Shown here: piece by piece, positions 44,552 to 54,080 of the stretch
Layout: the number at the start of each line of letters is the position of its first letter
Position numbering within the stretch: the first letter of the stretch is position 1
DNA from: Roseimaritima ulvae
GTDB lineage: Bacteria; Planctomycetota; Planctomycetia; Pirellulales; Pirellulaceae
Direction: 5' to 3'
NCBI RefSeq assembly: GCF_008065135.1
Contig: NZ_CP042914.1
Location: 3,348,001 to 3,412,000, forward strand
DNA: 64,000 nucleotides
Position numbers and translations under genes: made by a program
The notes under the pieces: model-generated
What the model was told of the DNA's origin: nothing
The model's input: only the letters and a program-made list of their open reading frames with translations
The model's database searches: none

Positions 44552-45182
44552 TCCATTCCAAAATTGCAGCGGACAGCGAGTTGGGTCGAATTGACAGCGA
44601 ACCAAGTTGATCGGTTGCAGGCGTCCTGCAATTCTAACTTGTCGAGAAGCACATTTCCAAGACAGCATCTTCGAACACGTGTCCTGCTCCGTTGGCCAAC
44701 CGATGTTGCTGGCCCCATTTCGAGCGCGCGGCTGCCGGATTCGAGAAGCATCACAACCTCAGGCCTAGATAACCCATTGTTGCGAATGGTTCGCGGTGAT
44801 CGACCGGAAGATTTGACGACCGGAAAATTAGTTGCAGTCGTCTTCTCATCTTCCGGTCGTACAATCTTCCGGTCGCCAACTTTCGGAGCGATAGATGAGG
44901 TGTGTCGCTTGTGTTCGATGTGGCTGAGTTTGTTGTGGAATAACCGAAGGGTAGAAAATTTGAGGGTAGAAACTTGTTGCTCTTGGATTCCATTTTCTAC
45001 CTCCGAAGTTTCTAGCTCTGCTGCTTCCGGATGGACGGTGCTGACGGTTGGGTTGCTCACACTTGTGCGGTGCTTCGGGCCTTCGGTCGATCGGCCGATC
45101 CGTGGATGCACCGATGCGCAGAATGCGACGCCGTGGTTTATATTGGGCCGTGGTTCAATTGATGTATTTGAAGGGATTACCG
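44552..45182. other. intergenic region with dispersed repeat
   Basis: About 630 bp without a supported gene. It holds the second copy of the hairpin repeat and several frame fragments of no coding quality. Confidence 0.5.
44773..44885. repeat. dispersed repeat, copy 2 (GACCGGAAGA-type hairpin)
   Basis: Same orientation and about 85% identical to 41340-41462, including GGTTCGCGGTGATCGACCGG and the paired ATCTTCCGGTCG arms. The two copies bracket the protease gene. Confidence 0.75.
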
Positions 45183-46088
45183 ATGGTTCGCAGATCACCG
45201 ATTGCTGGCAGGGGAAAATCCGCGGGCGGCATCCGTTATCAGGTCAAGAAAACTCTGCTGGGGTATTCGGTGAAATACCGCTGCCCCAAGTGCCAGGCCA
45301 GTTTTACGGCGTCGCTCAATGACGCGGGCAAGCGGGAGATGTGTGAATGCGGGTACCATTACATTGTCCCCGGTGGAGAGGAGAAGGCCAAGTTGGAGGA
45401 GCAGCGAGCGGCCAAGCAGCGGGAGACTGAAGAGCAGAAAAAATCGCAGGGGGACAAAACACACGAGCAGGAAATGCCGCTGGACCCATTCCTTCAATCA
45501 AGCCCGCCAACCGAGCCGAAGCCCATCCCCGCTCCTCCTCCAGAGCCCAGCGCGCCGTTCGTGCCGCCTCCCTCCGACCCCGTACCACCGATTGCATCGG
45601 GGCCGGCAGTCGCACCAGCACCAGCAGCAGCAGCACCCACCGCGCCCGGTTTTGTGCCGGAAGTCAAAACGTCGCGGACCTATAAACGTAATGAGTATCC
45701 CGCGCTGACGATCGTGCGAGTCGTGTTGCTGATGATCGCCGGGCTGGCGGTAGTGCAGTGGATGGTCGTGTCGGTGTTTACGGTGGCCGCGGCGATCAAC
45801 GCGTCTGCGGCCAACGAACAAGCCGTGGAGTTGCCCGCCGAGTTAGTGGGGCGAAGCGTTTTTGATGCAGACCTGACGCAGACGCAGCGAGAGTTGATTG
45901 CTGAGCATGAGTCACAAACGATGCAGACTGCGGTGCGTGGCGGCGCGGTCATGTTTGGCTTGATCGGCTGGACGGTCAATACGTTTGCCACAGCCGTGTT
46001 TGTCTGCTTGATCGTCGCCTTCTCGGAACTGATTAAGTTGTTGATCGACATCCAGGCCAACACTCAGCACACCGCAGCGAACGCCTAG
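45183..46088 (+). CDS. zinc-ribbon, proline-rich membrane protein
   Basis: The protein has 301 aa from ATG 45183 (AAGGG upstream). It has an N-terminal zinc ribbon (YRCPKCQASFTASLNDAGKREMCECGYHY), a charged helix, a long Pro/Ala linker (residues about 95-155), and two transmembrane helices (ALTIVRVVLLMIAGLAVVQWMVVSVF and VMFGLIGWTVNTFATAVFVCLIV). Such zinc-ribbon/TM proteins are common in planctomycetes; function unknown. Confidence 0.72.
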   Translation: MVRRSPIAGRGKSAGGIRYQVKKTLLGYSVKYRCPKCQASFTASLNDAGKREMCECGYHYIVPGGEEKAKLEEQRAAKQRETEEQKKSQGDKTHEQEMPLDPFLQSSPPTEPKPIPAPPPEPSAPFVPPPSDPVPPIASGPAVAPAPAAAAPTAPGFVPEVKTSRTYKRNEYPALTIVRVVLLMIAGLAVVQWMVVSVFTVAAAINASAANEQAVELPAELVGRSVFDADLTQTQRELIAEHESQTMQTAVRGGAVMFGLIGWTVNTFATAVFVCLIVAFSELIKLLIDIQANTQHTAANA

Positions 46089-46162
46089 CGGCATAGTTTG
46101 CAAGCTGACGTTGGGGGGATATCTTTGGGGCTTTCACCGTTCGCCATCTTGAGGGCAGACCA

Positions 46163-46555
46163 TTGGCAAGTACCGCAACGCGAATTGAAAAGCGACGGCT
46201 TCGGGGTGGGGGCGGGCTGGAATCGATGGTGGATTTTGTTGGGGCAGTCGGATTAATGTTGGGAGCATTGGCAGCAATAGGGATACTGCTGTGGTTCCAA
46301 TCGTCGGTAGGCGTGCTGGCGTCCATTGCTACGGCATGGGGGGCGTTCGCGCAGTGGTTGCTCTTTTCATGTCTGGCGGAGCACCTGCGGCTGCAAAAGA
46401 AACTGGCTGGCGAACGGTTTCAAGGACGAATCTCCGGGCCGCAGGAAGAAATCATCTGGGCTTGTTCCCAGTGCCATCACATGTTGCATAGCGAAACGCA
46501 CTGCGAAGTTTGTCGGGCGACGATTGTCGCTGACGACGTGGGATTGAACTCCTAA
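46163..46555 (+). CDS. membrane protein with CxxC motifs
   Basis: The protein has 130 aa from TTG 46163; ATG 46226 (MVDFVGAVGLMLG) is an alternative. It has two hydrophobic helices (FVGAVGLMLGALAAIGILLWF and VLASIATAWGAFAQWLLFSC) and a C-terminal zinc-ribbon-like CSQCHHMLHSETHCEVC. Same direction as the preceding gene, so they may be co-transcribed. Confidence 0.62.
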   Translation: MASTATRIEKRRLRGGGGLESMVDFVGAVGLMLGALAAIGILLWFQSSVGVLASIATAWGAFAQWLLFSCLAEHLRLQKKLAGERFQGRISGPQEEIIWACSQCHHMLHSETHCEVCRATIVADDVGLNS

Positions 46556-46672
46556 CCGTCATTGGCACGGCAATTGCCCCGACTATCGGCTTGATCAGGG
46601 CCTGCGCCGTTTCGGTTGGAATGAGCAGCCGACGTGGTCCCGCATTCGTTTCGCAAGCAATGGGCGATTTCC

Positions 46673-47167
46673 ATGGATTCCGTTAAGCAGTGTGTCGTAG
46701 CCGAATATGCCTCGATGAGTGATGCCGATCTGGGCTTGAAGGTGTTGGAGACGGCCGACTTTACACCGGAGACCGTCTCGGTGGTGAGCCGTAGCGAACA
46801 GGGGGCGTCGAACGAGGCTGGTCGCTTGGACGACACCGTGGCGGACTCACCACCGGCCGATGCCAGCATCGGGATGGGGGGAGCTGTGGGCGGGACATTG
46901 GGAGCGGTGCTGGGAGCGGCAAGCATGATCGGGCCGTTTATGGTCGTTGGCCCCTTGCTCGGAGCGGCAGCCGGTGCGGGGGCGGGCGGCCTACTAGGCG
47001 CGACCGAGCAGTGGGGCGTTGGAGAGGACGACACCCGCGGCTACGAACAACGTGTTCAAGAAGGAGCCGTGTTGGTGATCGTTTCCGATACCAGCCGTCG
47101 ATTGACCGAAGCGGAGCGGTTGCTGCAGACGACCGATCCCGAGTCGCTGCGGCGGTTTGAAGGTTAG
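46673..47167 (+). CDS. glycine-zipper protein, GSP17M-like
   Basis: The protein has 164 aa from ATG at MDSVKQCVVAEYASM. The N-terminal ferredoxin-like half (DLGLKVLETADFTPETVSVVS) is followed by a glycine-rich membrane-like segment (GMGGAVGGTLGAVLGAASMIGPFMVVGPLLGAAAGAGAGGLLG) and a short C-terminus. This is the layout of general stress protein 17M/DUF1269-type proteins. Function uncertain. Confidence 0.65.
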   Translation: MDSVKQCVVAEYASMSDADLGLKVLETADFTPETVSVVSRSEQGASNEAGRLDDTVADSPPADASIGMGGAVGGTLGAVLGAASMIGPFMVVGPLLGAAAGAGAGGLLGATEQWGVGEDDTRGYEQRVQEGAVLVIVSDTSRRLTEAERLLQTTDPESLRRFEG

Positions 47168-47603
47168 GAAAAGGAGGCCATCTATTTTGGCTCCACACGA
47201 GTGGTTGGGGGCACCCGTTCCGACGGGCCGACGGCCCAGCCGTTTGCATAGCCCAGGCGAAGCGGAGCAGAACCCAGGGCGGCGTCAACGCTCGTTCCCC
47301 CCGCGTTGCCTTATCCTGGGCTTTGTTTGTTGCGGGCCCTTCGGCCCGGAGAGAAGACGTTTAATTCCTGGTCACAGAACTCTTGGCGCCAATGTAAATG
47401 CCATTGGAGGCCAGCCCATTGCTTTGCGCTGTCGCCGCTCTGCGGCTTTCTGCGTTCGGAGAAACCAAGTCCTGGGGTTGGCACCCCAGGCTATATGCTG
47501 CCGCTGCTCCGCAGCTACCCGAACTCGCCGATGGTCTCGTGGTGTGTTATGTTTGCGGCGGAAATAGTGTGTCCGTCGCGGCCTGGCGGCGGACTCTGTT
47601 CGA
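47168..47603. other. intergenic region with planctomycete-type repeats
   Basis: A 436-bp gap with GC-rich short repeats (for example AGCCCAGGCGAAGCGGAG and its partner GAACCCAGGGCG, also GGGCCCTTCGGCCC). No coding content is supported. Confidence 0.5.
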
Positions 47604-49076
47604 GTGCCATCGCAGGATAAGGTAGTAAGCAAAACCATCGTGACTGATTCTGGAGCTCCGCATGTTGTGGTCGTTGGCGCAGGACTATCGGGTTTGTCGG
47701 CGGCGTTTTACCTGCGACAAAAGATCCCGGGCGTGCGAGTGAGCGTGGTGGAAGCGTCGCCGAAGATTGGCGGCGTGATCCAGACCGAGACCATCGACGG
47801 TTTTCTGGTCGAACACGGGGCAGACATGTTCGCCACCGAACCGGGCGACGCCTTGCAGCTGTGTCGAGATCTGGGAGTGGAGGACCAGCTGATGGTCCCG
47901 GAAGAATCGGGGCGTGGGGCGATGATTGTGCGCGGCGGCCGGTTGCTTGCGGTACCCGAAGGTTTTGTGCTGATGCGGGCTACGCGAGTGTGGCCGATGT
48001 TGACCACCCCGTTACTGTCGGTGGCCGCCAAACTGCGACTGGCCCGGGAACGCTTTGTACCTCCACGCGATTCGGACGAGGACGAAAGTGTGGCCGCCTT
48101 CACGCGGCGCCGACTGGGCAACGAAGTGTTGCAGCGGATCGTCCAGCCGTTGGTGGGGGGAATCTATACCGCCGACCCTGAACGGCTCAGCATGTTGGCC
48201 ACGATGCGACAGTTCGTCAGCATGGAACGAGAACACGGCAGTTTGTCGGTCGCCACGCGGGCGCGGCGTCAGGCCGGCACCGATAGCCGCGAACGCAGCA
48301 GCAGCGGGGCGCGGTATTCTCAGTTCCGCGGTTTCCCGGGCGGGATGACGCAGTGGTTCGAAGCTTTAGCGGCGGCGCTGCCGGCGGGCAGCCTGCATAC
48401 CAATACCAAAGTGGAATCGCTGCAGCGGGTGGCCGATCGTTGGCGGCTGCAGACTTCCGGTGATGCGAGTATCGATGATGCGGACGCGGTGGTGTTGGCG
48501 ACGCCGGCTCGTGTGGCGGCCAAGTTGTGTCAACCGTTTGCCGATGCGTCGGCCGCTTTGTTGTCGGGGATGGAAGCGGCCAGTTCGGCAATCTTGGTGT
48601 TGGGTGTGCGAAACGAAGATATTGCTCGCCGTCCCAGCACGTTTGGATTTGTCGTGCCGGCTTGTGAAGGCCATTCGATTTTGGCTTGTAGTTTCGCTAG
48701 TCACAAATTTCCCGGGCGAGCTCCCGAGGGTCATACGCTGCTGCGAGTGTTTATGGGCGGCGCGATGCAACCGGAACTGTGTGATTTAGAGGACCAAGAA
48801 CTACACGCCCTGGCAGGTCGCGACTTGGAAAAGCTGATCGGCTGGAATGGCCGTGCGGTGATGCAGCGTGTAGTGCGTTGGAACCAGGCCATGCCGCAGT
48901 ACCATGTGGGGCATCTGGACCGGATCGCGGAGATCGAGGCGGGGCTGGACGCATTCCCCACGCTGGCGTTGGCCGGCAACAGTCTGCACGGAGTGGGGAT
49001 CGCTCCGGTGGTGCGAACCGCCAAACGCGGCGCGGAAAAAATCGCCGAAGCGTTAGTAGATGGTGGGCGAGCGTAG
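47604..49076 (+). CDS. hemY: FAD-dependent protoporphyrinogen oxidase
   Basis: The protein has 490 aa (GTG 47604; GTG 47640 is possible). The FAD-binding Rossmann motif VVVGAGLSGLSAAFYL is near the N-terminus and GGVIQTETIDGFLVEHGADMF follows. A helical substrate region with PLVGGIYTADPERLSMLATM and a C-terminal FAD motif (PTLALAGNSLHGVGIAPVV) complete the HemY fold. It oxidises protoporphyrinogen IX in the last-but-one step of haem synthesis and is probably membrane associated. No neighbouring haem genes are in the window. Confidence 0.88.
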   Translation: MPSQDKVVSKTIVTDSGAPHVVVVGAGLSGLSAAFYLRQKIPGVRVSVVEASPKIGGVIQTETIDGFLVEHGADMFATEPGDALQLCRDLGVEDQLMVPEESGRGAMIVRGGRLLAVPEGFVLMRATRVWPMLTTPLLSVAAKLRLARERFVPPRDSDEDESVAAFTRRRLGNEVLQRIVQPLVGGIYTADPERLSMLATMRQFVSMEREHGSLSVATRARRQAGTDSRERSSSGARYSQFRGFPGGMTQWFEALAAALPAGSLHTNTKVESLQRVADRWRLQTSGDASIDDADAVVLATPARVAAKLCQPFADASAALLSGMEAASSAILVLGVRNEDIARRPSTFGFVVPACEGHSILACSFASHKFPGRAPEGHTLLRVFMGGAMQPELCDLEDQELHALAGRDLEKLIGWNGRAVMQRVVRWNQAMPQYHVGHLDRIAEIEAGLDAFPTLALAGNSLHGVGIAPVVRTAKRGAEKIAEALVDGGRA

Positions 49077-49164
49077 GTAGGCCAAGGTCGCTGTTCGCTC
49101 CGCGAACATAGCGCGAAGCAGACGTTGCGCTTTTTTCGTTGCGTTCGCGGAGCGAACGACGACC

Positions 49165-49578
49165 TTAGTCTTGGTGGACGGCGAAGGCGGCGTTCCAGAG
49201 GCCGGCTTCGGCACTGAGCCTTAAGATCGGTTCGACTCGACCATACGTGATCGTCTGCTCGGTGCGGATGCGCACCGGAGCGTCTTGGCCATGCTTGGCG
49301 TGATGAGTCGCCAAGATCTCGGCCAGTTTCGCTTCGTTCACTTGGCTTCCGGCGATCATCCAGCGAGCTCGCGAATCGACATTGATGGTCAATACGTTTT
49401 GTGGTTCCAGGTCGTCCAAGTGCGTACCCGCGGCTGGCAGATCTAAGGGCAGTCGCGATTCCTGACGAGCTAAGTGGCTGGACACCAAAAAGAAAATGAT
49501 CAAAAGAAACACCACGTCGATCATGGGTGTCATGTTGGTCGACAATCGACCGCCGTCGTCGCTGTTGGGAATCCGCAT
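49165..49578 (-). CDS. ExbD/TolR-type biopolymer transport protein
   Basis: The protein has 137 aa. A single N-terminal helix with the conserved Asp (TPMIDVVFLLIIFFLVS) is followed by the periplasmic domain and its VRIRTEQTITYGRV motif. It works with the ExbB/TolQ-type protein to couple proton flow to outer-membrane processes. It lies 375 bp after that gene in the same direction. Confidence 0.9.
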   Translation of the reverse strand: MRIPNSDDGGRLSTNMTPMIDVVFLLIIFFLVSSHLARQESRLPLDLPAAGTHLDDLEPQNVLTINVDSRARWMIAGSQVNEAKLAEILATHHAKHGQDAPVRIRTEQTITYGRVEPILRLSAEAGLWNAAFAVHQD

Positions 49579-49953
49579 GGGAGACTGCTTTCGGTCGATC
49601 GTTTCGTAGCTACGCTCGCCAGAGCGTGGGCGCTGGAGAAGACACGATGAACTATTCTGGGCTGTGGTGGCGGTAGTGGCAAGGAATCATTCGAAAGACC
49701 CTCCCCGTTCGTTCCTCGCGACCCTACGGGGGGACGTGAAAGGTATTACTGCAGCATTGGACCTTGGGGCCGCTTGCTTCACCCTCCTTTTTAAGGAGGG
49801 TCGAGCCCTAGCGAGGGGAGGTTTGTATAGTTTTTGCAGCGGCGCGGTCGCCCTCTCCTCGCTGACGCTCGACTCTCCCAGAGGGAGAGTGAAGTGAATC
49901 CGTCATTAATACACTTCACGTCCCAGGGGAGGGTGAAGGCGAAAGCGGCCGGA
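49579..49953. repeat. intergenic repeats, including one arm of a long inverted repeat
   Basis: It holds a GTAGCTACGCTCGCCAGAG copy near 49606. Bases 49727-49900 match 59095-59269 in reverse orientation (about 165 bp, by eye over 85% identical; shared stretches TTGGACCTTGGGGCC and CTCGCTGACGCTCGACTCTC). Confidence 0.7.
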
Positions 49954-50850
49954 CTAGCCTGGTGGTTTGGCTCTTGGCGGTGCGTCTTGTGGGGGCGGCG
50001 GCGGTTTGGGGCCTCCTTGGGGAGGTTTACCGCCTGGTGGCGGTGGTCGGTTTCCGGGGGGGCCCGGTTTCGGTGGTGGAGGTTTGGGTGGTGGAGGTTT
50101 GGGCGGTGGAGGTTTGGGCGGTGGCGGGGCTTTGCCCGGCCGGCCTTGCGGTCGGCGTTTGACCGGCGTCAATGCGTGTTGTGATTGGTAGGCGGATTCG
50201 GCGATCAGCGTATCGACACGATTGCGAAACACGGCGTAGGCGGCCAACGAGGGAATTGCCACGACCAGTCCGCCGACGGTCGTCACCAGGGCTTGATAGA
50301 TGCCTTCCGCCAAATCTCCGGCCCCGGCTGCGCCTTGCGAGCCGGCGACCTGTTGGAAAGCGAAGATCATCCCGGTGACGGTTCCCAGCAGGCCCACCAT
50401 GGGAGCGATATTGCCGATCACCGACAGGTATTCGATCCGCCGCATCAAGCGGGCGGCCTGATCGGCCAACCCGTCCTCCACCGCTTTTTCAACTTCCCGC
50501 CAGCCGAACTCGATTTCCGACAAGCCACTTAGCAATACAAAGCTGAGCACGCTGGGGTGTCGTCGACAGGCCGCGTCGGCTTCCGGCACCCGCCCGGTCA
50601 GCAACGCTTGCCGCACGGTATCGGCCAATCCCTCGGGCAAGATTTCGCCGCGTCGCAGGGTCATGATCTGATCGAAGATCAAATACGCCGCCGACACGCT
50701 GAGGGCGAACAGCAAAACCAGGATCGCCAGTCCCACCCAGCCACCGCTGAACACGATGTCGAGCAAACCGTTGCCCTCGGCATCGGCGGCCGGATCTTGA
50801 GCCAACAGCGTAAAGGCCAAAAGGGAAGGGGAACTGGCAATGGTCATCAA
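49954..50850 (-). CDS. ExbB/TolQ/MotA-type proton channel with proline-rich tail
   Basis: The protein has 298 aa. The core shows LIFDQIMTLRRGE, RIEYLSVIGNIAPMVGLLGTVTGMIFAFQQVA and LVTTVGGLVVAIPSLAAYAVF, the three-helix TolQ/ExbB pattern. An unusual cytoplasmic tail of about 65 residues is made of KPPPPKPPPP repeats and Gly-Pro runs. It begins 2 bp after the argH stop, so argH and this gene are probably one transcript. Confidence 0.85.
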   Translation of the reverse strand: MMTIASSPSLLAFTLLAQDPAADAEGNGLLDIVFSGGWVGLAILVLLFALSVSAAYLIFDQIMTLRRGEILPEGLADTVRQALLTGRVPEADAACRRHPSVLSFVLLSGLSEIEFGWREVEKAVEDGLADQAARLMRRIEYLSVIGNIAPMVGLLGTVTGMIFAFQQVAGSQGAAGAGDLAEGIYQALVTTVGGLVVAIPSLAAYAVFRNRVDTLIAESAYQSQHALTPVKRRPQGRPGKAPPPPKPPPPKPPPPKPPPPKPGPPGNRPPPPGGKPPQGGPKPPPPPQDAPPRAKPPG

Positions 50851-50852
50851 GT

Positions 50853-52238
50853 TCAGCCTTTGTCGCCGAGGGCGGTGGTCCAGTACTGGATCTGTTCGCG
50901 GACCCGCTCGGGCGCCGTCGAGCCTTCGCTCTGAAACGCTTCGATGGCGTTCCGCGAACCGAGCACTTCACGGACCGACCCGTCCAGTTCCGGTGCATGT
51001 TGTTGTAACACGTCGAGGGGCAATTCCGACAAACTGACGCGGCGCTGCATGGCTTCGCCCACGATCGCACCGACCAGGTGATGAGCGCGGCGCTGCGGCA
51101 TCCCGGCGCGGATCATGTGTTCCATCAGTGTGGTGGCATCCAGGTACCCGTCTTCGATTCCCGCAGCGATGCGTTCTCGCTGCAGTTCGGTGCCGGCTAC
51201 CAGGGGGGCGGCCAGTTGCAAACAGCTTTGAATCGTATCAAACGAATCGAACAGCGGCGGCTTGTCTTCTTGCAGGTCGCGGTTGTAGGCCAGCGGCAGG
51301 CCTTTGGTCAGCAGCACCAAGGTCTGCAGGTTGCCCATTACGCGAGCCGATTTGCCGCGAGTTAATTCCAGCACGTCGGGATTGACCTTCTGCGGCATGA
51401 TGCTGCTGCCGGTGCAGAAGGCGTGCGGGCATTTGATAAAGCCGTATTCCACAGTGCTCCACAGGATCCATTCTTCCGCCCAGCCGCTGAGGTGCGTCGC
51501 GATCACGCTGAGCACAAACGCGCTCTCCAGAACAAAATCGCGATCGCTGCTGGTGTCCAGGCTGTTGCGGGTGATGCCGTCGAAGTCTAAAGCCGCGGCG
51601 GTTTGCTGGCGATCGATCGGCAAACTGGTACCGGCCACGGCGGCCACGCCCAAGCTGCACTGATTGACCCGCTTGATGCAGTCGGCGATTCGCTCGCGGT
51701 CACGCTGGAATTTTTCCACGTAGGCCAACCAGTAATGCGGTGCGAGCACGGGTTGAGCCCGCTGCAGGTGGGTGTAGGCCGGCAGGATGACATCGAAGTC
51801 GGCTTCGCAGCGTCCCAGGAAGGCTCGCTGCAACTCGAGCAGCAGCTGATCGGTTTCTCGCAGGGCTTCACGGACCCACATGCGGAAGTCGGTGGAAACC
51901 TGGTCGTTGCGACTGCGGGCGGTGTGTAATTTTCGGCCCACGTCCCCCAACCGGTCGATCAAGGCCTGTTCGACATGCATGTGGATGTCTTCCAGCTCAA
52001 TCCGCATCGGCAATGTGCCGTTATCCAGTTCCAGGCGGATCTCGTCCAAGGCCCCGCAGATGGATTCGCATTCGGCGTCGGTGATCAGGCCCTGGTCGGC
52101 CAGCATCCGCGCGTGGGCTTGCGAACCGCGGATGTCGTGTTGGTACAACCGGCGGTCAAAACTGATGCTTTCGGCGAATTGTTCGACGCGGGAATCGGTT
52201 CCCTCGCTAAATACACCGCCGCGTGAAGGACTTTCCAA
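50853..52238 (-). CDS. argH: argininosuccinate lyase
   Basis: The protein has 461 aa, full length. The fumarase/aspartase superfamily motifs are intact: SRNDQVSTDFRMW, THLQRAQPVLAPHYW, and the signature GSSIMPQKVNPDVLE with the catalytic serine. It splits argininosuccinate into arginine and fumarate, the last step of arginine synthesis. It is divergent from the epimerase at 52333. Other arg genes are not nearby. Confidence 0.96.
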   Translation of the reverse strand: MESPSRGGVFSEGTDSRVEQFAESISFDRRLYQHDIRGSQAHARMLADQGLITDAECESICGALDEIRLELDNGTLPMRIELEDIHMHVEQALIDRLGDVGRKLHTARSRNDQVSTDFRMWVREALRETDQLLLELQRAFLGRCEADFDVILPAYTHLQRAQPVLAPHYWLAYVEKFQRDRERIADCIKRVNQCSLGVAAVAGTSLPIDRQQTAAALDFDGITRNSLDTSSDRDFVLESAFVLSVIATHLSGWAEEWILWSTVEYGFIKCPHAFCTGSSIMPQKVNPDVLELTRGKSARVMGNLQTLVLLTKGLPLAYNRDLQEDKPPLFDSFDTIQSCLQLAAPLVAGTELQRERIAAGIEDGYLDATTLMEHMIRAGMPQRRAHHLVGAIVGEAMQRRVSLSELPLDVLQQHAPELDGSVREVLGSRNAIEAFQSEGSTAPERVREQIQYWTTALGDKG

Positions 52239-52332
52239 AACTTTTATTCCTGTATGATGGGCCGCTGCGGTTCAGGTCTCCGCAGGCTGGGCCCGTAGTG
52301 TATTGGTTTTCAATTATTGAGGAAACTACGGC

Positions 52333-53349
52333 GTGAACAACGCGATCGTGACCGGGGCCACCGGATTTATCGGCACGCGACTGTGCGAACAACTGCTCGC
52401 CGCCGGCTGGCGGGTATCCGCGACGGTCCGGAAGTCGTCGAAGGTCGAACGATTAGAAGAGTTGGGCGTGGGGCTGGTGCCTTGCGACTTAGCCTCTGAT
52501 GGGCTGCCGGCCGAAACGCTACGGGACACAACGGCTGTGTTTCATCTGGCCGGTCTGACCACCAGCGCCAATCTTGCACGGCTGCGTGCGGTCAACGCGG
52601 CCGGAACGCGACGGCTGGCCGAATCGATTCGCGACAGCGGACAATCGCCCACGGTGGTTCATGTTTCGTCGATCGCCGCCAGTGGTCCGGCGGCCAAAGG
52701 TCAGGTCCGCACGGCCGATGACGAACCACACCCGATTTCCAATTACGGCCGCAGCAAATTGGAAGGCGAACAAGCGATGGCCGCGATCGCCGATGAGATG
52801 CCCATCAGTATCGTGCGGCCCAGCGTGGTGTTCGGCCCTGGCGACCGTGAAGGGTTTCGAATCGTCAAACCGATCGCCAGATCCGGCATGCACTTTACGC
52901 CTGGTTGGCGGACGCCGCCGCTGAGCGTGATCTACGTTGACGACTTGGCCGCAATTTTGATCGCCGCTGCCGACTCTGGCAAACGGATCACGAAGCGTTT
53001 TGCCGAACAGCCGGTGGGCGAGGGCATTTACATTGCGGCGCTCGACCGGCACCCCAGCTACGATGATTGGGGGCGGATGATCGGGCAGACGTTGGACAAG
53101 AAGACGCGGGTGATGCGGATCCCGCCGCGAGCCGCCAAGGTCGTTGGCTGGTGTGCCGGGGCGATGGGCAGCGGTTCGCTGCATCTGGACAAGATCCGCG
53201 AAGCTCAAGTGCCCAGCTGGGCGTATTACGACAACCGCCTGCAAACGGAACTAGGCTTTACGCCCAGTGCGCCGCTGGAGGATCAGTTGGCCAAAACGGT
53301 GCAGTGGTACCGCGAACAGGGCTGGTTGAAACCCGCCAAGTCGGCTTAG
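52333..53349 (+). CDS. NAD-dependent epimerase/dehydratase (extended SDR)
   Basis: The protein has 338 aa from GTG 52333. The Rossmann motif TGATGFIGTRLCEQLL sits at the N-terminus, the catalytic YGRSK at about residues 139-143, and PSVVFGPGD follows. It acts on a nucleotide-sugar or similar substrate using NAD(P). The substrate cannot be told. Confidence 0.86.
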   Translation: MNNAIVTGATGFIGTRLCEQLLAAGWRVSATVRKSSKVERLEELGVGLVPCDLASDGLPAETLRDTTAVFHLAGLTTSANLARLRAVNAAGTRRLAESIRDSGQSPTVVHVSSIAASGPAAKGQVRTADDEPHPISNYGRSKLEGEQAMAAIADEMPISIVRPSVVFGPGDREGFRIVKPIARSGMHFTPGWRTPPLSVIYVDDLAAILIAAADSGKRITKRFAEQPVGEGIYIAALDRHPSYDDWGRMIGQTLDKKTRVMRIPPRAAKVVGWCAGAMGSGSLHLDKIREAQVPSWAYYDNRLQTELGFTPSAPLEDQLAKTVQWYREQGWLKPAKSA

Positions 53350-53351
53350 CC

Positions 53352-53570
53352 TTACAGCCACCAAGCGACGGCGGCGATGCATAAGGCTGCAACGGCCAGG
53401 ATTGCCAGGTAAGTCAACGCGACGAGGGCGAACGGGGCTGAACTTTCCATCGGTTCATCTTCCGCATGCATCGCCTTGTGCACGGTCTCGCCAATGGTGT
53501 CGTGATGTTCGTCATGGGGGTGTTCGTGACCGGGTTGTTGCGTGTGCTGGGGGTGTACTGAAGAACTCAT
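53352..53570 (-). CDS. small His-rich membrane protein
   Basis: The protein has 72 aa from ATG 53570. The first 35 residues are His/Pro/Glu-rich (MSSSVHPQHTQQPGHEHPHDEHHD), perhaps metal-binding, and one C-terminal helix (PFALVALTYLAILAVAALCIAAVAW) anchors it in the membrane. It converges on the epimerase with 2 bp between. Function unknown. Confidence 0.6.
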   Translation of the reverse strand: MSSSVHPQHTQQPGHEHPHDEHHDTIGETVHKAMHAEDEPMESSAPFALVALTYLAILAVAALCIAAVAWWL

Positions 53571-53972
53571 CGATCGTGACTCCAAAACAGGGTAAGGCCG
53601 GCCACTGGGGGGGCGCCCGGCATGTATGGCTTCTTGCTATTGGCTACTCGCGTCGGGCAAGCGCTGATGTGTCGGGCAAGCGATGTGGACCGCCGTCGAG
53701 AATTTTAACGGTGCATAAGCTGTGCCAATCGCATCGTGTGGCTGCGGCCGGGGGAGGCTGAGTGCCGGGGGGCCGGAGCGCGAGAGCAGACAGGAGGCCC
53801 GTTCACCATGTCACGTCCCGTGCAGAGAGCCGAGTTGGAAAGCGAGGTCTGCCGAGAACGTCTCGGTGGACGTATCCTGGACACGCGTGCAGACCCAATG
53901 ATTGGAGGATATGCGTCCAATCCGCGCGACAGGCGTTCAATAACCACCCCGGTCGATCAGCAATCAAGGCAT
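53571..53972. other. intergenic region, no gene seen
   Basis: Upstream region of the NtrC-type regulator, about 500 bp to its start. Only the sigma-54 site listed next stands out; the short ORFs are not supported. Confidence 0.45.
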
Positions 53973-53973
53973 T

Positions 53974-53989
53974 GGCACAAAATCTGCTG
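53974..53989 (+). promoter_or_regulatory. candidate sigma-54 promoter for the NtrC-type regulator
   Basis: The element TGGCACAAAATCTGCT has GG at 53975-53976 and GC at 53987-53988, separated by exactly ten bases as in -24/-12 promoters. It lies about 90 bp before the regulator start, which could mean positive self-control. Confidence 0.5.
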
Positions 53990-54080
53990 AACTGTGCGGC
54001 GACCGAACAATCCGGTACTCTGACATTCGTTCGCCACAATCTTTTCGCTCTGTTTCTCTCCGCTCTGGGAAATCAATTCG

